A stretch of 64,000 bases of DNA from Balaenoptera acutorostrata (lineage: Eukaryota > Chordata > Mammalia > Artiodactyla > Balaenopteridae), in contig NC_080079.1 in the NCBI RefSeq assembly GCF_949987535.1, forward strand, positions 56,531,000-56,594,999. The letters are read 5' to 3'. Positions 21,130-38,601 of the stretch are shown here, in pieces. Below the pieces are notes generated by a model. It saw nothing but the letters and a program-made list of their open reading frames with translations, did not search any database and was not told where the DNA came from. Position 1 is the first letter of the stretch. Every line of letters starts with the position of its first letter. The translations under genes and the position numbers were made by a program.

Positions 21130-21475
21130 TAAATAAATTGGACTGAATCAAAATTTAAAACAGTGCTTCAAAGGACACCCTTAAGAAAGTAAAAAGACTA
21201 CTCACACAATGAGAGAAAACATTTGCAAGTCCTATATCTCATAAAGGACTTTTATCTAAAATAAATAAAGAGCTCTTACAACTCAACAATAAAAATACAA
21301 ATAACCCCACTTAAAAACAGGCAAAAATGTGAATAGACATTTCTCCAAAGAAGAGCATCTTCTCATGTGTCCATAAACACATGAGCAGATGCTCAACATC
21401 ATTAGTCATTGAGGGTATGCAAATCAAAACCTAAATGAGATACTGCTTTGATGTCAAGAATCAAAAAGATAGATA
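21130..21475 (+). mobile_element. Old L1 fragment, left part
   Basis: Sense-orientation L1 ORF2 3' region ('gacatttctccaaagaagag', 'gcagatgctcaacatcatta', 'aaatcaaaacctaaatgaga'). It is interrupted by the SINE at 21476 and resumes at 21616. Confidence 0.7.
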
Positions 21476-21607
21476 GGGACTCCCTGGCAGTCTGGTGGTT
21501 AAGACCTCACCCTTCCATTGCAGGGGGCACAGGTTCAATCCCTGCTCAGTGAACTAAGATCCTGCATGTTACATGGCGTGGCCAAAAAAAAAGAAAAAAA
21601 AAAAAAG
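21476..21607 (+). mobile_element. CHR-1 type tRNA-derived SINE
   Basis: Starts GGGACTCCCTGGCAGTCTGG, carries a tRNA-like box B (GGTTCAATCCC) and ends in an A-rich tail. Flanked by the duplication GATAGATA (21468-21475 and 21608-21615), showing insertion into the older L1. This short family is shared by cetaceans, hippos and ruminants (from memory). Confidence 0.85.
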
Positions 21608-21615
21608 GATAGATA

Positions 21616-22070
21616 ATAACAAGTGCTGGTGAGGCCATGGAGAAATTGTAACGATTATACATTGTTGGTGAGAAGGTAAAATTTTGTAGCCACTTTGTAA
21701 AACAGTTTGATGTTCCTCAAAACGGTAAACATGAAGTTGGCATTTAACCCAGCAGTCCTTACACTATATGTAAAGTGGTACAATATTATTTTCAGGTAAT
21801 CTGTGATAAGTTAAACTATATATTGTAAATCTTAGAGAAACCACTAAAAATATAAAATGAAGAATTAAATCTAATAAGTCACTACTGGAGGTAGAATGAA
21901 ATCATTTGGGAGGAAAAAACTCAATCCAAAAGAAGGTAGGAAGGGAACAAAAACCATATGGGATAAAGAGAAAATAAATAGCAAGGTGGCCAATTTAAAT
22001 CTAACTATATTGATAATTAAGCTAAATATACATGGCCTAAACATTTAATTGAATGGCAGAGTTTGTCAGA
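21616..22070 (+). mobile_element. Old L1 fragments, right part
   Basis: Continues the interrupted L1 ('gtgctggtgaggccatgg', 'acattgttggtgagaagg') to about 21770. A second L1-like AT-rich piece follows, ending near 'ggcctaaacatttaattg'. The junction between the two is not sharp. Confidence 0.55.
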
Positions 22071-22124
22071 TTGTTTAAGAAAGCAATGCCACCACTTATG
22101 AGTCCGTCTTTTAGCTCTAAATCC

Positions 22125-22186
22125 TCCCTTTGTTGCCCTGTTTGTGATACTGTAATCCCTTCGTTGCCCTGTTTGTGATACTGTAA
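22125..22186 (+). repeat. 31-bp direct tandem duplication
   Basis: Two adjacent 31-bp copies (22125-22155, 22156-22186) beginning TCCCTTYGTTGCCC and ending GTGATACTGTAA, with one T/C difference. Confidence 0.9.
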
Positions 22187-22306
22187 CAGATCTCTCTTAC
22201 CACCTGGAATTATATTAAGCTTTATCAATAGAGGGCACTGGAGAGACACTTTGTTCAGAGTTCTTGTTTCCCTTTAGTAGGTTAACCCATGTTATGGTTA
22301 GTAATT

Positions 22307-22645
22307 ATTTTTTAAATTTATTTATTTTTGGCTGCATTGGGTCTTTGTTGTGCGTGGGCTTTCTCCATTTGCGGCGAGCGGGGGCTACTCCTCACTGCAG
22401 TGCATGGGCCTCTCACCACGGTGGCCTCTCCTGTTGCGGAGCACCAGCTCCAGGCATGCAGGCCTCAGCAGCTGTGGCACGCGGGCTCAGTAGTTGTGGC
22501 TCGCGGGCTCCAGAGCGCAGGCTCAGTAGTTGCGGCACACGGACCCAGTTGCTCCGCGCCATGTGGGATCCTCCCGGACCAGGGCTCGAACCCGCGTCCC
22601 CTGCATTGGCAGGCAGATTCCCAACCACTGCGCCACCGGGGAAGC
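22307..22645 (-). mobile_element. CHR-2 type SINE
   Basis: Reverse orientation. The A/T tail end is at the left (ATTTTTTAAATTTATTT), the body carries 'gcggcgagcgggggctac' and repeated 'cagtagttg' motifs, and the tRNA-derived head at the right shows box B (GGGCTCGAACCC in reverse). Imperfect target duplication TGGTTARTAATT at 22295-22306 and 22646-22657. Confidence 0.88.
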
Positions 22646-23567
22646 TGGTTAATAATTTTTCATAATAAACTTTCCCTGTTAGAATTACTCTGTTGTTTCT
22701 GTATCCTGTCTGGACCCTGATCAATAAAGAATCGACACAGGCAGTGGTCCTAGGAGATAACCCCACAAAGATGGGATTTCGAGATTTGTTTGGCTGTGCC
22801 CTTGGGCTTGAAGGCAGGGCTGAACTACCTGCCAATTGGAAGTGGGATGATGGTAGTTTTTGGCATGCAGTGACATCACAATCATGCTGTCACCTGTGGT
22901 TAAGTGACGAGAGAAGCATGTGCCTTGGGAGGCCACGTGGCTGTACGCTTGACAGTTATGGCACTATCAATGACCATAAGGACTATAGTGTGGGGTGAAT
23001 TATTTTGAGCATGCTTGATTGTTTACCAAAAGAAGAAGACAAACTCATGTCTTTTAATTCTCAGCTTACGTTAAGGTCTGAGAACCAGAAACCTTCCATG
23101 ACACCTCTAAAACATCTCTCACTTCTTGTAGACCCTAGACTGGTCATCAATTAAAATCAAACAAAAATTTAATTGTGTAGCTTGCTGAATTACAACATCA
23201 TTTGAATTCACAGTCTCACTAAGTTTTTTGTGTGAAAGGGCATCAGTGGGAAAGAATGGGATCCTGAAATTCGTAATGGAGACATCTGTTTGGGTCCAAA
23301 TGAAACTAACAACTTGAATCCTCCAGTCACTCCATTCCTCCCTTGCCTGTGCAAGTAGCTTGCCCTTCTGTGTCTGAGAAGAACAGACTTCTTTGTCTAA
23401 AAACACTGTGATAACTTCACCTGGGACAGGTGCTTTGAAAGGCAATTCCCAAGACCCACCAAACCATTTCCACAATGAGGTCAAATCTCAGCATTTTCCA
23501 GAGGGACAGGACTCCAGAAAAACAGCTTACACACCCAAAGAATTCTGAGAATTTACTAACACATATT

Positions 23568-23710
23568 TTTAAGCAGATTTATTGAGATATTGTTCACGTG
23601 TCATACAACTCACCCACTTAAAGTATATAATTCAATGTTTTTTAGTATATTCACAGATATATGCAACCATCAGAACACTCAGCACGGAACCAAGACTTTC
23701 TCTATTCACC
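23568..23710 (-). mobile_element. Old L1 3' end fragment
   Basis: Begins 'gcagatttattgagatattg', then 'tttttagtatattcacag' and 'caaccatcagaacactc', the reverse complement of a common old L1 3' end. Confidence 0.5.
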
Positions 23711-24099
23711 CTGTTCCAGTGGACCTTGGACATGGATCTGACGCGTGGCCTCCAGAAGCTATTCACTGAGAAATGTTCTCCAGTCTGGGCCCACAAAAAA
23801 AGAAGAAGACCGAGGGCTACACCATGGGAACTCCTCCCCTGAAAGGCCTCTCCATCGGCTGAGGCTTTGGGAAGCAGCCATGGAAGAGCACAGCTTCCCA
23901 CTGGCCACCACGAAGCTTGGGCTGCACAGGGTGCCCTACCCACCACCCAAGAGTTATCAGCCAGACTCCTCAAGTGAAGCATCTTTTACAAGTGGCGGAG
24001 CATCCAGCAACAAATGTTTCAGCAAGTCAACAATGACTCGAGTGGTCTGGTGATCTCCCTTTTCAATCTTGCCCCTTCTGGCCTACACTCAAATTTTTA

Positions 24100-24245
24100 A
24101 ACTTTAGTTGAATTATTATTATTTGGAAATTCAGATTCCTAGATCCCACCCTCAGAGACTGGTATTCAACAGGTCTCAGCCATGGCCTAGGAATCTGCAT
24201 GCTTTCCCAGCACCCCATGATTCCTAGGAGAAGCATTGCTTTAGG
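24100..24245. repeat. MER5-like remnant
   Basis: Contains 'ggaaattcagattcctagat', 'cccaccctcagagactg' and 'aggaatctgcatgctttcc', a MER5-type internal pattern. The ends are not resolved. Confidence 0.4.
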
Positions 24246-24339
24246 CCTTAGCAGACCTTGGAAACATTTACTGACATTCCTCTTCATGAAGCAACATTCT
24301 ATAAAGCCCAGAAGTGTGTTAAATTCTCCCACATCTTCA

Positions 24340-24625
24340 TACATCCTACACGAAAGAAGTCAGACACAAAAAGTAAATCTTGTAGGATTCCATTTATACA
24401 AAGTTCTAGAACAGGCACAATTAATCTACAGTGATAGAATCAGTGGCTTCCTGGGAAAAGGCACAGAGGTATCTTTCTGGAAAGAGGGAAATGTTCTATA
24501 ACTTAATTTGGTGGTGGTTACTCAGTGTATGAATTTGTCAAGTGATTGATCTGCACACTTAAAATGTGTGAATTTTATTGTATGTAAATTATACCTCAGT
24601 GAAGTCATTTTGGAAAGCTATCACG
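24340..24625 (+). mobile_element. Old L1 3' end fragment
   Basis: Sense L1 3' end: 'gaaagaagtcagacacaaa', 'ggattccatttatacaaag', 'gtggtggttactcagtgta', 'aaattatacctcagtgaag'. Confidence 0.65.
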
Positions 24626-24949
24626 TGTTATCTCATAAAAATGCTATTTCAGATATTTAAACACATTGTGAATTTACATGGGCATCACATATGATTCCAT
24701 CTGTGAGAGCACGTGTATGACTCACTGCTTCCTTCATGCATTAGGCACCAGTGTACCAGCAACAAGTCAATATCCTATCTGTATATTACACAGGCTCCTG
24801 CTTTATGTAGTAAGACCAGGCTCAGGCCCTTGTGCAAGAGTTCTGGGAAGAGAACTGCAGGGAACAGCCCCACCTTCACGAAACTGTTTTTAGGAAATTC
24901 CTGCATTCTTTCTTCTGCTAGCCCACACTAGACTCCACTGCACGGAGGG

Positions 24950-25017
24950 ACACACACACACGCACACACACATATGCACACGCACCCACGCACACACACA
25001 CGCATGCACACATGCCT
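24950..25017. repeat. Interrupted (CA)n microsatellite
   Basis: CA repeats broken by G, T and CCA variants (CACGCACACACACATATGCA and similar), ending at 'catgcctcc'. Confidence 0.85.
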
Positions 25018-25299
25018 CCTCCTCATCGGAAAGGAAATGCTCTGTGAACTAAAGACATGCCCCACATGTTCTGTGACCCCGAGACCCCTCAGAAGTCACC
25101 AGGGGGCCAGTGGGTCACACCTCAAGGAGCTGACCCTCACACTTGTCAACAGCACCACTGCCTCCCTAGAGTCCCCAGAGGTCAAGAGGAAACACCACAG
25201 GGACCAAAATCATGGCTTTCACCTCAGAAATCAGAAGAGCTCTGACTGCGTGTGATCTGAGGACAAAGGGGTCTGTGCATCCCGAAAGGCCTCCAACAG

Positions 25300-25415
25300 A
25301 AAACCCTCTGGACTGGCAGGTCCGGGGTTCTAGCCCCTGCTCTGCCAACTGACTCACGGGGTAACCTTGGGCAACCATGTCCCCTCTCAGGGCCTCAGTT
25401 TACCCATCTGTAAAA
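25300..25415 (+). repeat. MIR SINE fragment
   Basis: Forward MIR: 'ccggggttctagcccctg', 'ccttgggcaaccatgtcc', 'gcctcagtttacccatctg', 'taaaatg'. Confidence 0.65.
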
Positions 25416-25639
25416 TGTTGGTTGGAAGGGTCGAGCAACAACCCATTATTATTTGGCTTAGGATCCCATTTGTCAAATGAAATCTCTTTTAGAAAACAGA
25501 AGGTATCAATGATCGAAAGGGGGTTCAGGGGCCCATGCCTGAGGACCTCCAAGGCTCTTGAGAACTGTTTGAAAACTGTTAGGCCGGCTGAGTTCCCAAC
25601 CCATGTAGCTGAAGTGACTTCATGGAAACTCTCCATGAC

Positions 25640-25803
25640 TCCAATGACCCAACTCCAGCCATGACCCCAGAGTGACTACATCTACCTGTGACCTCACATA
25701 ACTCAGGGAACCCCATATTCCAGATGACCCAAGTTCAGCCACTGTGACCTCAGAATGCCTTCAAGGACTTGTGACCACACATTATCAGACTCAGGGAACT
25801 CCA
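25640..25803 (+). repeat. Two-copy degenerate tandem repeat, about 80 bp unit
   Basis: Copy 1 (25640-25715) and copy 2 (about 25722-25803) share the order 'atgacccaa...cagcca', 'tgacc(c/t)cagaRtgMctWca', 'cttgtgacc', 'cacat' and 'ctcagggaac'. Divergence is roughly 20%, with a small indel. Confidence 0.6.
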
Positions 25804-26059
25804 ACGTGAGGCAATGCTAATTACACTGTGATTCTTCTGTTATTCGGACTGTGCCTCCCCTGGCTGTTTAAGGAAGTTTTTAGCTCTCCCCCCACCCCCC
25901 AATCTGCTCTCCCTGTGAATTCAGAAACACCTGTAGCTTAACTCCAAATTTAAACGGCACATCGAGGGTAGTAAAGTCCACATCTAGCCCGAGATAATCA
26001 CAGCTCCTCCTCCTCTAAGGCCCAGACACACAGGAAACATTGTCCTTGTCACTCCAGAG

Positions 26060-26200
26060 CCTTATTAAGACCATGTGCCAGGGCCCATGCTGTGCACTTT
26101 ACACAGATCACGTCTGACCCTCATCACCCTGTGAGGTGGGCACTGTTACCCCATTACACAGCTGAGCAAAACTGAGGCTCTGTCACCCAGAGGCGGCACC
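26060..26200 (-). repeat. MIR-like SINE
   Basis: Reverse MIR phrases: 'gtgccagggcccatgctgtg', 'caccctgtgaggtgggcac', 'ttaccccattacacagctg', 'aaactgaggctctgtcac'. Confidence 0.6.
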
Positions 26201-26409
26201 AGGGCTCTGATGGGCTGTGGACGCTAAGACAGTTTGTCTGTGTCCATTTCCTTGTCTGTTAAACAGGATGATGAGAATACCCTCATAGGTTGCTGGGGGG
26301 ATTGAGAGTCCAAGGAAAGGCCCTCTGTGGAGCACTGAGTGACAGTGGTAACAATAAACGTCAGCTCCAAATACTTGTTACAGACACTGCTTCCTAAAGC
26401 ACGTACCCC

Positions 26410-27296
26410 AGTCTTTTATAGAAAACAGGATTTATTTTCACATTTAAGGTGAACACAAAGAAATGTTCCAGAAGTATACTGTGTATATAATCAGTAGATA
26501 TAATGTATAAGACACACAGAAGAAATCAAAGCCCACCAGGGAATACACACTGACTTCCTTCCAGAGCACATGGCACTTACAGGTCATTTCTGTTTTCAAC
26601 TTGGGAACTCACATTGACTAGGCACAGCTTGCAGTGGGTCTGTCCCCAGGTTCAGCTGATTCTACCGCCACGGACTCTCCCCAAACACAAGAACAGCAAA
26701 CCAAAGGGATTCACAGTGACTGGGATAAAACGCCTCAGCCGTGGGACCTTCACAAACGCCCAGATTGTGCTCCAAAGGCCAAGCTCGTGGCCTGTGCCAC
26801 CAATTTCAGGTCACACCACAGCCTGGAGTAGTTAGTGCCACAGCTTCAGCTCCAGGGAGTCTTGTTAAATTATTCCGATTAGGAAGACGACATTAAACAG
26901 CTATTACAGCCCTTTACAGCAACCGGCTTTCCCCCTTGGTCAAAGAAAAGGCAGAAACTGCCTTCAAAGCTAACCCATCACCACCCTCGACATCCAAGGC
27001 ACAGGTGAACTTGAGCCGGGCGATCACAGGAGATGCCAGATGAGGAGCAGTGACACAGTGTCCATGACGGGTGTCCAGAAACAGGGCGCTGGGGAAGATC
27101 AGGCACTGGGGAAGCAGCCTGGTGGGTCCTGTGAGGTCTGACATGCCTGAGAGGCCTTCCTGAAGCACAGAGAAGGTGCAGCGAACACAGGCAACTCCAA
27201 GGGGCCCCTGCGTTGGGAGCCTGAGGCGGCCGCCTGGGTGAATCAACTCACTGTTGCCAGCAGCTGCCACTGGCCTAGCACCCTGGCCATGGCGGG
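26410..27296 (-). other. PPIF: PPIF 3' untranslated region
   Basis: From the stop codon to a canonical AATAAA. About 0.9 kb, without recognised repeats. The end is inferred from the signal. I recall a longer human 3' UTR, so a more distal site below 26.4 kb is possible. Confidence 0.5.
26431..26436 (-). terminator. PPIF: Candidate PPIF poly(A) signal (AATAAA)
   Basis: Reads AATAAA on the minus strand (TTTATT on plus), followed by 'tcctgttttctataaaag' and a G/T-containing stretch. Cleavage would fall near 26410-26416. Confidence 0.5.
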
Positions 27297-33373
<6,077 letters not shown>

Positions 33374-33460
33374 CGTGGGTGCAGGTCCGGGCGGGAGAGC
33401 TACGGGCCAGCCGAGACTCCAGAAGCGAAGGTCACGGGCGCCCAAAGGGCCGAGCTAGCC
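33374..33460 (-). other. PPIF: PPIF 5' untranslated region (estimated)
   Basis: Region between the likely start sites and the ATG. The upper limit is inferred from the promoter motifs just beyond it, not from transcript evidence. Confidence 0.4.
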
Positions 33461-33478
33461 GCGGCGGCGTGCCGCCGT

Positions 33479-33524
33479 CTTTATTGGCCCAGACGGCCTC
33501 GTGGCCCCGCCTCCATCCCGCCCC
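33479..33524 (-). promoter_or_regulatory. PPIF: PPIF core promoter motifs: CCAAT box and two GC boxes
   Basis: On the minus strand: CCAAT (33483-33487) about 110 nt upstream of the ATG, GGCGGGG (33505-33511) and GGGGCGGG (33517-33524) further upstream. No convincing TATA box. The layout fits a Sp1/NF-Y type CpG-island promoter. Confidence 0.5.
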
Positions 33525-34646
33525 CTCCGGCCTGACCGCGGGCTCCCCCTGCTGGCCCCAGCGGGCAGCGCAGCCCTGCCGGTGGGGCGGTGGGGGCATG
33601 AAGTCTTCTGAACACACCCCAACCAGGGCCAGAGACCTGAGGGGCAGACAAGACTTCGCAAAAGGAGGCCGGTTCGATTTTGCGAGAGTCCCAATAGATG
33701 AAAAAAGGGGAAAATGCTAAAACGTGGTTAACTCCAAACTACGAGCATCCATATGTTTTCATTGAATATAACAAAAGTCTACATTCGAGACTTTTGCACG
33801 GCCGCCCCTCGCCCCATAGGCCCTGTAGACAGACAGGAGGACCAGGAGAAACCGTGGCACTGAGAGTCAGTCAAAGAAAGGTGGAGATGATAAGCGGGAT
33901 TAGAGCGAGAGGTGGCAGGCAGACACCTCCCATGGTGACCACAGGCCTCCTTGTCCTTTCCTGGACTTGTCTCCAGATGCTTCTAGAAACCAGTCCCTCT
34001 TCCAGACTCAGCCTGGGCCTGTCGTGCTCTTACCAGGCCCCCAGTCCTCCACCAGGACTGGGCCTGGCTTTTACTCCCCGACCCCATAGACTGACAGCCC
34101 TGAACCCCAGCAACCAGGACAGACGGCTGCTAGCTCCCCTCCCACCCCCACTCACCCCAAAACTGCACCTGCAGATAACATAGCACAGGGACCAGTCCAA
34201 GGAAAAGCAAGAAGGCAAGACAGGAAGAGAAGGGGAACTGAGCGGGAGAAACCACAGTGAGGGGGATTTACCCCACATGCTGAGGTGGGCTTCACAGAAG
34301 CCTGGGGGCATGGGAGGCCCACAGGAAATGAATGACAGGCAGGGGACTTGAGAGAGCATCCGAGCCAACACCTGCACTCTCCATATGTGCAAATGAGGCC
34401 CAGAGAGAGGAAGGCACTGCCTAGAGGTAGGGGAACCCTGGAGTCTCCGCAGCCAGCCTCTGCCAGTCCTCCCAGACCTTCTGGGCCTCAGTTTCCCCTC
34501 TGCAGAATAGGGGGTGATGCTAATCCCTACCTTGCTTGTTTTCCAGGTCTGTTCCAAGGATAAAATGAACAAGAGAGAGAGGACTTTGTCAACTGTTAAG
34601 TACTGTGCCATGAGCATCACTGATGGACAGAGTCTAGATGGTCTTT

Positions 34647-35063
34647 TTTTTTTTAAACCTCTGATTCTTTTGTGTGTGTGTGTGTCATTTTTTGTGTGTG
34701 TATGTGTCATTTTTTTGTTAATTTTAATTTTTGGCTGCATTAGATCTTTGTTGATGCATGCTGGCTTTCTCTCGTTGCGGCGAGCGGGGGGCTACTCTGT
34801 CATGGTGCGTGGGCTTCTCATTGCGGTGGCTTCTCTTGTTGCGGAGCATAGGCTCTAGGCGCATGGGCTTCAGTAGTTGTGGCATGTGGGCTCAGTAATT
34901 GTGGCTCGTGGGGCTTCAGTAGTTGTGGCATGTGGGCTCAGTAGTTGTGGCCCACGAGCTTAGTTGCTCCATGGCATGTGAGATCTTCCCAGACCAGGGC
35001 TCGAACCCGTGTCCCCTGCATTGGCAGGCGGATTCTTAACCACTGTGCCACCAGGGAAGTCCC
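34647..35063 (-). mobile_element. CHR-2 type SINE with TG-repeat-containing tail
   Basis: Reverse orientation. Imperfect 15-bp target duplication GTCTAGATSGTCTTT at 34632-34646 and 35064-35078. Body motifs 'ttgcggcgagcgggggg', repeated 'cagtagttgtggcatg' and box B GGGCTCGAACCC near the right end. The tail side (34647-34730) holds two TG-repeat blocks separated by 'tcatttttt'. Confidence 0.88.
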
Positions 35064-36252
35064 GTCTAGATCGTCTTTGCTCAGGGTTTGGGGCTCAGAC
35101 AGTAATGGGCCTCAGCTGCAGGGGCTCAGAGTTCTGAGGGGCCAGAGAAGAGGGTGGGGTCTGGGCCTTGGAATCAGGTGGCCTTCAGCTGGGACCAGTT
35201 CTAGACTGACCTGCCCCAGGCTCTGAATTGACTCCTGGGAAGGGGTCAGGAAGCAAAATGCTGACCCAAGCCAATTCAAGGGGTCAGAGCAAAGTGTCTT
35301 AACCTCATGAGAATGCTGGCTTGACCCTTTTCTGGAAGCCCACAGTCCCCTTCTCTATTCCTGGCCCAGGAGGGGCCTGCACTCAGTGATACTCCAGCTG
35401 CATCCTGGAGCCTAGATGCTCCCCAGGTCCCAGCCCAGGACGGGGCCTCACTCTGTTCTGGGGAATGGCTTCTCTTTTCGTGATTGTGCCCTGAAGTAGA
35501 ACAGGCCTGAGTAGGAAGCTGGCTTGCTCCCTGCCCCATCTGGGCCCTCAGCACATCTTGCAGATACTCCCCTGTATCAGTGCATACTGCAGATTTGAAA
35601 GAGGAAGAGAGGAGTCACCCCACATATCAGTTCCAGGCCCTTGGCTCACATAGCCCTTAGCTACGCCAAATGTATTCGTGGTCCCCTATTGTCTCTCAAG
35701 CCGGCTCCTGGAGGGCCTCAGTTTATCTCCCAACCAATGGAGTATGAGCAGCCCTAACCCAGGGAAGAGCTGCTTTCATTCATGTAACCACTTTAGTTCC
35801 CAAAGCCCTTGCCTAGCCCTTAGCTCGGCTGCTCTCCACTGCAGCCTGAGAAGCAGTTCCATTGTACAGATAGGGAAGCAAGGCCCCAAGAGTTGGGGAG
35901 TGAGTTGCCCAAGGGCAGAGTGTTGGAGCTGGGAGGATTCTGTCTGACTCCAGGAGCAGGGTTTGCATATGTCACTATCGTTGAGGAGCTGGTAATTGGG
36001 ACAGGGTGGGGAGGGCAAGAGACAAAATCCTTGGACAGACGACACAACAAGATAGAGATTGAGTTAGCTGGGGGACTGTGGAACTCAGGGGACAGGGGAA
36101 ATTGTTTCTGCCTACGGGGTCAGCCTGGAGACAACTGCATTTGAGGGGCAGAGACAAAAAGATGCAGAGAGGAGATTCCAGAGGGGGAATAAGCCAAAAC
36201 CAGCCCAGAGCTAGGAGAGGTCAGGGCATCTTCAAAGAAAGGCTACAGTATT

Positions 36253-36544
36253 TTTTTTTTAATAAATTTATTTATTTATTTTTGGCTGTGTTGGGTCTTC
36301 ATTTCTGTGAGAGGGCTTTCTCCAGTTGCGGCGAGCGGGGGCCACTCTTCATCGCGGTGCGCGGGCCTCTCACTGTCGCAGCCTCTCCCGTTGCAGAGCA
36401 CAGGCTCCAGACGCGCAGGCTCAGTAGTTGTGGTTCACGGGCCTAACCGCTCCGTGGCATGTGGGATCTTCCCAGACCAGGGCTCGAACCCGTGTCCCCT
36501 GCATTGGCAGGCGGATTCCTAACCACTGCGCCACCAGGGAAGCC
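36253..36544 (-). mobile_element. CHR-2 type SINE
   Basis: Flanked by a 17-bp duplication with one mismatch, AGAAAGGCTACARTATT (36236-36252, 36545-36561). Reverse orientation: poly-T with TTTATT repeats at the left, box B GGGCTCGAACCC and GGCAGGCGGATTCC near the right end. It lacks part of the repeated 'cagtagttg' middle present in longer copies. Confidence 0.92.
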
Positions 36545-37409
36545 AGAAAGGCTACAATATTGACCATGAGCTGAAAGCTTGGCAGGGGAAGGGGCATGGC
36601 AATCACAGAGAATCCTGAAGGCCAGGCTGAGGTCTAACATTGTTGGATAGTACTGGACAGCCATGGATGGTGCAATTCTTCATCCCCACCATGTTACACC
36701 TTCTACCCTCTTTGAAAAATCAAACATTATCACTCCCTCTTGCCTGAGCCAGAGAAAATTTCACCTTCCCCACAGGCTCAGCTGTGAAATCATTTCTACC
36801 TGTGCTGACCTCAGTGGCCTCAGGAGCAAGGACTGTCTCTGGGCTGAGCCATGAACTGAAACATGCCATCCCCAGGTGAGATGGGGTAGGTGTCACCACT
36901 CAGCCTCTATGGCTATTTATAGACTCTGTGTCATCCTCAGAAACAGCAGTTTCTCTCCACTCAGCCCAAGTGGCTTCTTATCCAGGGTGTTAATGGATTT
37001 CATCACTCAGGGACCCTGTAATGCCATCTTTAGGCCTCACAGAGCCAAAGAACAGTCAGGTCATGCTGACATCCAGGGGTTGCAAACTCAGATACCTGTC
37101 GGGGCCAGGCAGAAACACACTGGGATGAAGCGTGCTGGGCAAGGCTATAGGGAATAAGTGGACATGGGACTGTGTCCAAACACCACAATTAAAGGGGCAG
37201 CTCCTGCCCAGGCCAGTTAATTTTTGTATGTGGACAATGGGTCCAGTGTAGCCAGATCTTTTCATTTTTCAATAAAAACTAAAAACATTATGTTTAGTGG
37301 AAATCTCCCAACTTTTAAATGTTGGGAACTCATTTTAAAACAAAATTAAACCCTGAATGAGCCCTAAACAACATATTTACAACCTAGCTAGGGCCTCTGA
37401 GCCAATAGT

Positions 37410-37530
37410 TTACAAGTTCTGATCTCCACTGTGTAAATGAGAGAACTGAAGCTCAGAGAGGGACAGGAACTTGCCCATGGTCACACAACCTCAAAGTACT
37501 GGAACTGTGGTCAAACCCCTCTCTTCACAC
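37410..37530 (-). repeat. MIR SINE fragment
   Basis: Reverse MIR phrases: 'ctgtgtaaatgagagaactg', 'aagctcagagagggacagg', 'cttgcccatggtcacacaac'. Confidence 0.6.
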
Positions 37531-38255
37531 TTGCCAGGGCCCTTTCTACAAGATTCACTCAGCAGACATGTTTTCAGAGCACCTAATAAATGACGGGCCT
37601 GAGCTTTGCCCTCAGATACAGAATACCTCCTGCCTCTCCCAGGTTGCCCGTGTGCCGGGCAGGGGTGAATGTTGTGGTCATCCTAGGGTATGAAGTTACA
37701 GGGGTCCTGAAGAGCCTTCCAGGAGGGGCTGGGAGTGAAGGAGGCCCTGCTGTGGTCATGGGGCGGGGTGTTCATGAATGATCAATGCCTGTGTCTGTCC
37801 CTGGGACAATGTGCCTTAGGTAGAAGAAGGCCTTGGACTTCATTTCTCTTGGTTCCATCTGGGGAACTGGGGTCCAGGAAAGCATCTGTCATGGGGAGCT
37901 GACAGGGAGCCCAGAAGAGAGGTTCTTGGGTGAGAACCCAAAAAGGGAACCAGAACCTGCTAACAGGCCACTGTGATCACGTCACTCTCTGGGGGAATTC
38001 TCCCGAGGCATTCCCAGGCTTCTCGAAGTCATTCTCAATGCCTCAGCCTCCCTCTGCTGCTTCCAGGAAACATGGGTGTGTCTGGTCCCGAGCATGGTCT
38101 GAAGCAGAGCACTGTGGGAGTCAGGAAGAGGCGGGCAGGGGAGGTTTCTCTCAAGGCCCAGGGTGGTGGTGGGCACAGTGAGAAGAGAGAGGCCTCAAGG
38201 GGGATGTCTAGAGAAACTCCTCTTCAGAGTCCAGCTGGGCTTTAAAGGTCACCTG

Positions 38256-38601
38256 CTCAGGGCTTCCCTGGTGGGCGCAGCGGTTAAGAATCCACCTGCC
38301 GATGTAGGGGACATGGGTTCGAGCCCTGGTCCGGGAAGATTCCCATGTGCCGCGGAGCAACTAAGCCACAACTAGTGAGCCCACGTGCCAAAACTGCTGA
38401 AGCCGACGCACCACAACTACTGAAGCCCACGCGCCGAGAGCCCGTGCTCCGCAGCAAGAGAAGCCACCGCAATGAGAAGCCCGCGCACCGTAACGAAGAG
38501 TAGTCCCCGCTCACGGCAACTAGAGAAAGCCCGCATGCAGCAACGAAGACCCAACACAGCCAAAACTAAATTAATTAATTAATTAATTTAAAAAATAATA
38601 A
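38256..38601 (+). mobile_element. CHR-2 type SINE
   Basis: Forward orientation with exact 13-bp duplication TAAAGGTCACCTG (38243-38255, 38602-38614). Head GGCTTCCCTGGTGGGCGCAG with box A-like and box B (GGTTCGAGCCC) motifs, body 'gaagccacaccgcaatgag'-type repeats, and an AATT-rich tail (TTAATTAATTAATT). Confidence 0.93.

Larger units (their letters stand above)
15188..26409. other. Intergenic interval between the convergent 3' ends of ZCCHC24 and PPIF
   Basis: No coding exon or RNA gene recognised. Contents are MER5-like and MIR remnants, an (AC)n tract, old L1 pieces, one short and one long CHR-type SINE and small tandem duplications, listed separately. The stretches 15.96-16.64, 16.80-18.43, 18.65-19.37, 22.70-23.56 and 25.81-26.05 kb show nothing beyond GC-rich unique sequence. 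Confidence 0.7.

Noticed and set aside
22264..22720. Pair of plus-strand open frames of about 130 codons
   Set aside because: They translate a CHR-2 SINE in reverse orientation.
23745..24053. 102-codon open frame near 23.9 kb
   Set aside because: No homology recognised, no splice sites or promoter context, in a repeat-rich intergenic stretch.
33374..33445. In-frame 24-residue N-terminal extension of PPIF exon 1
   Set aside because: The open frame continues upstream, but its first codon is TTG (plus-strand CAA at 33443-33445), not ATG. The ATG at 33373 gives the expected presequence.
34030..34740. 236-codon minus-strand open frame
   Set aside because: Includes SINE tail TG repeats at one end and shows no conserved domain or splice context.
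38256..38340. tRNA-like sequence with A and B box motifs
   Set aside because: It is the tRNA-derived head of a CHR-2 SINE with target duplications, not a tRNA gene. The same applies to the other SINE heads.
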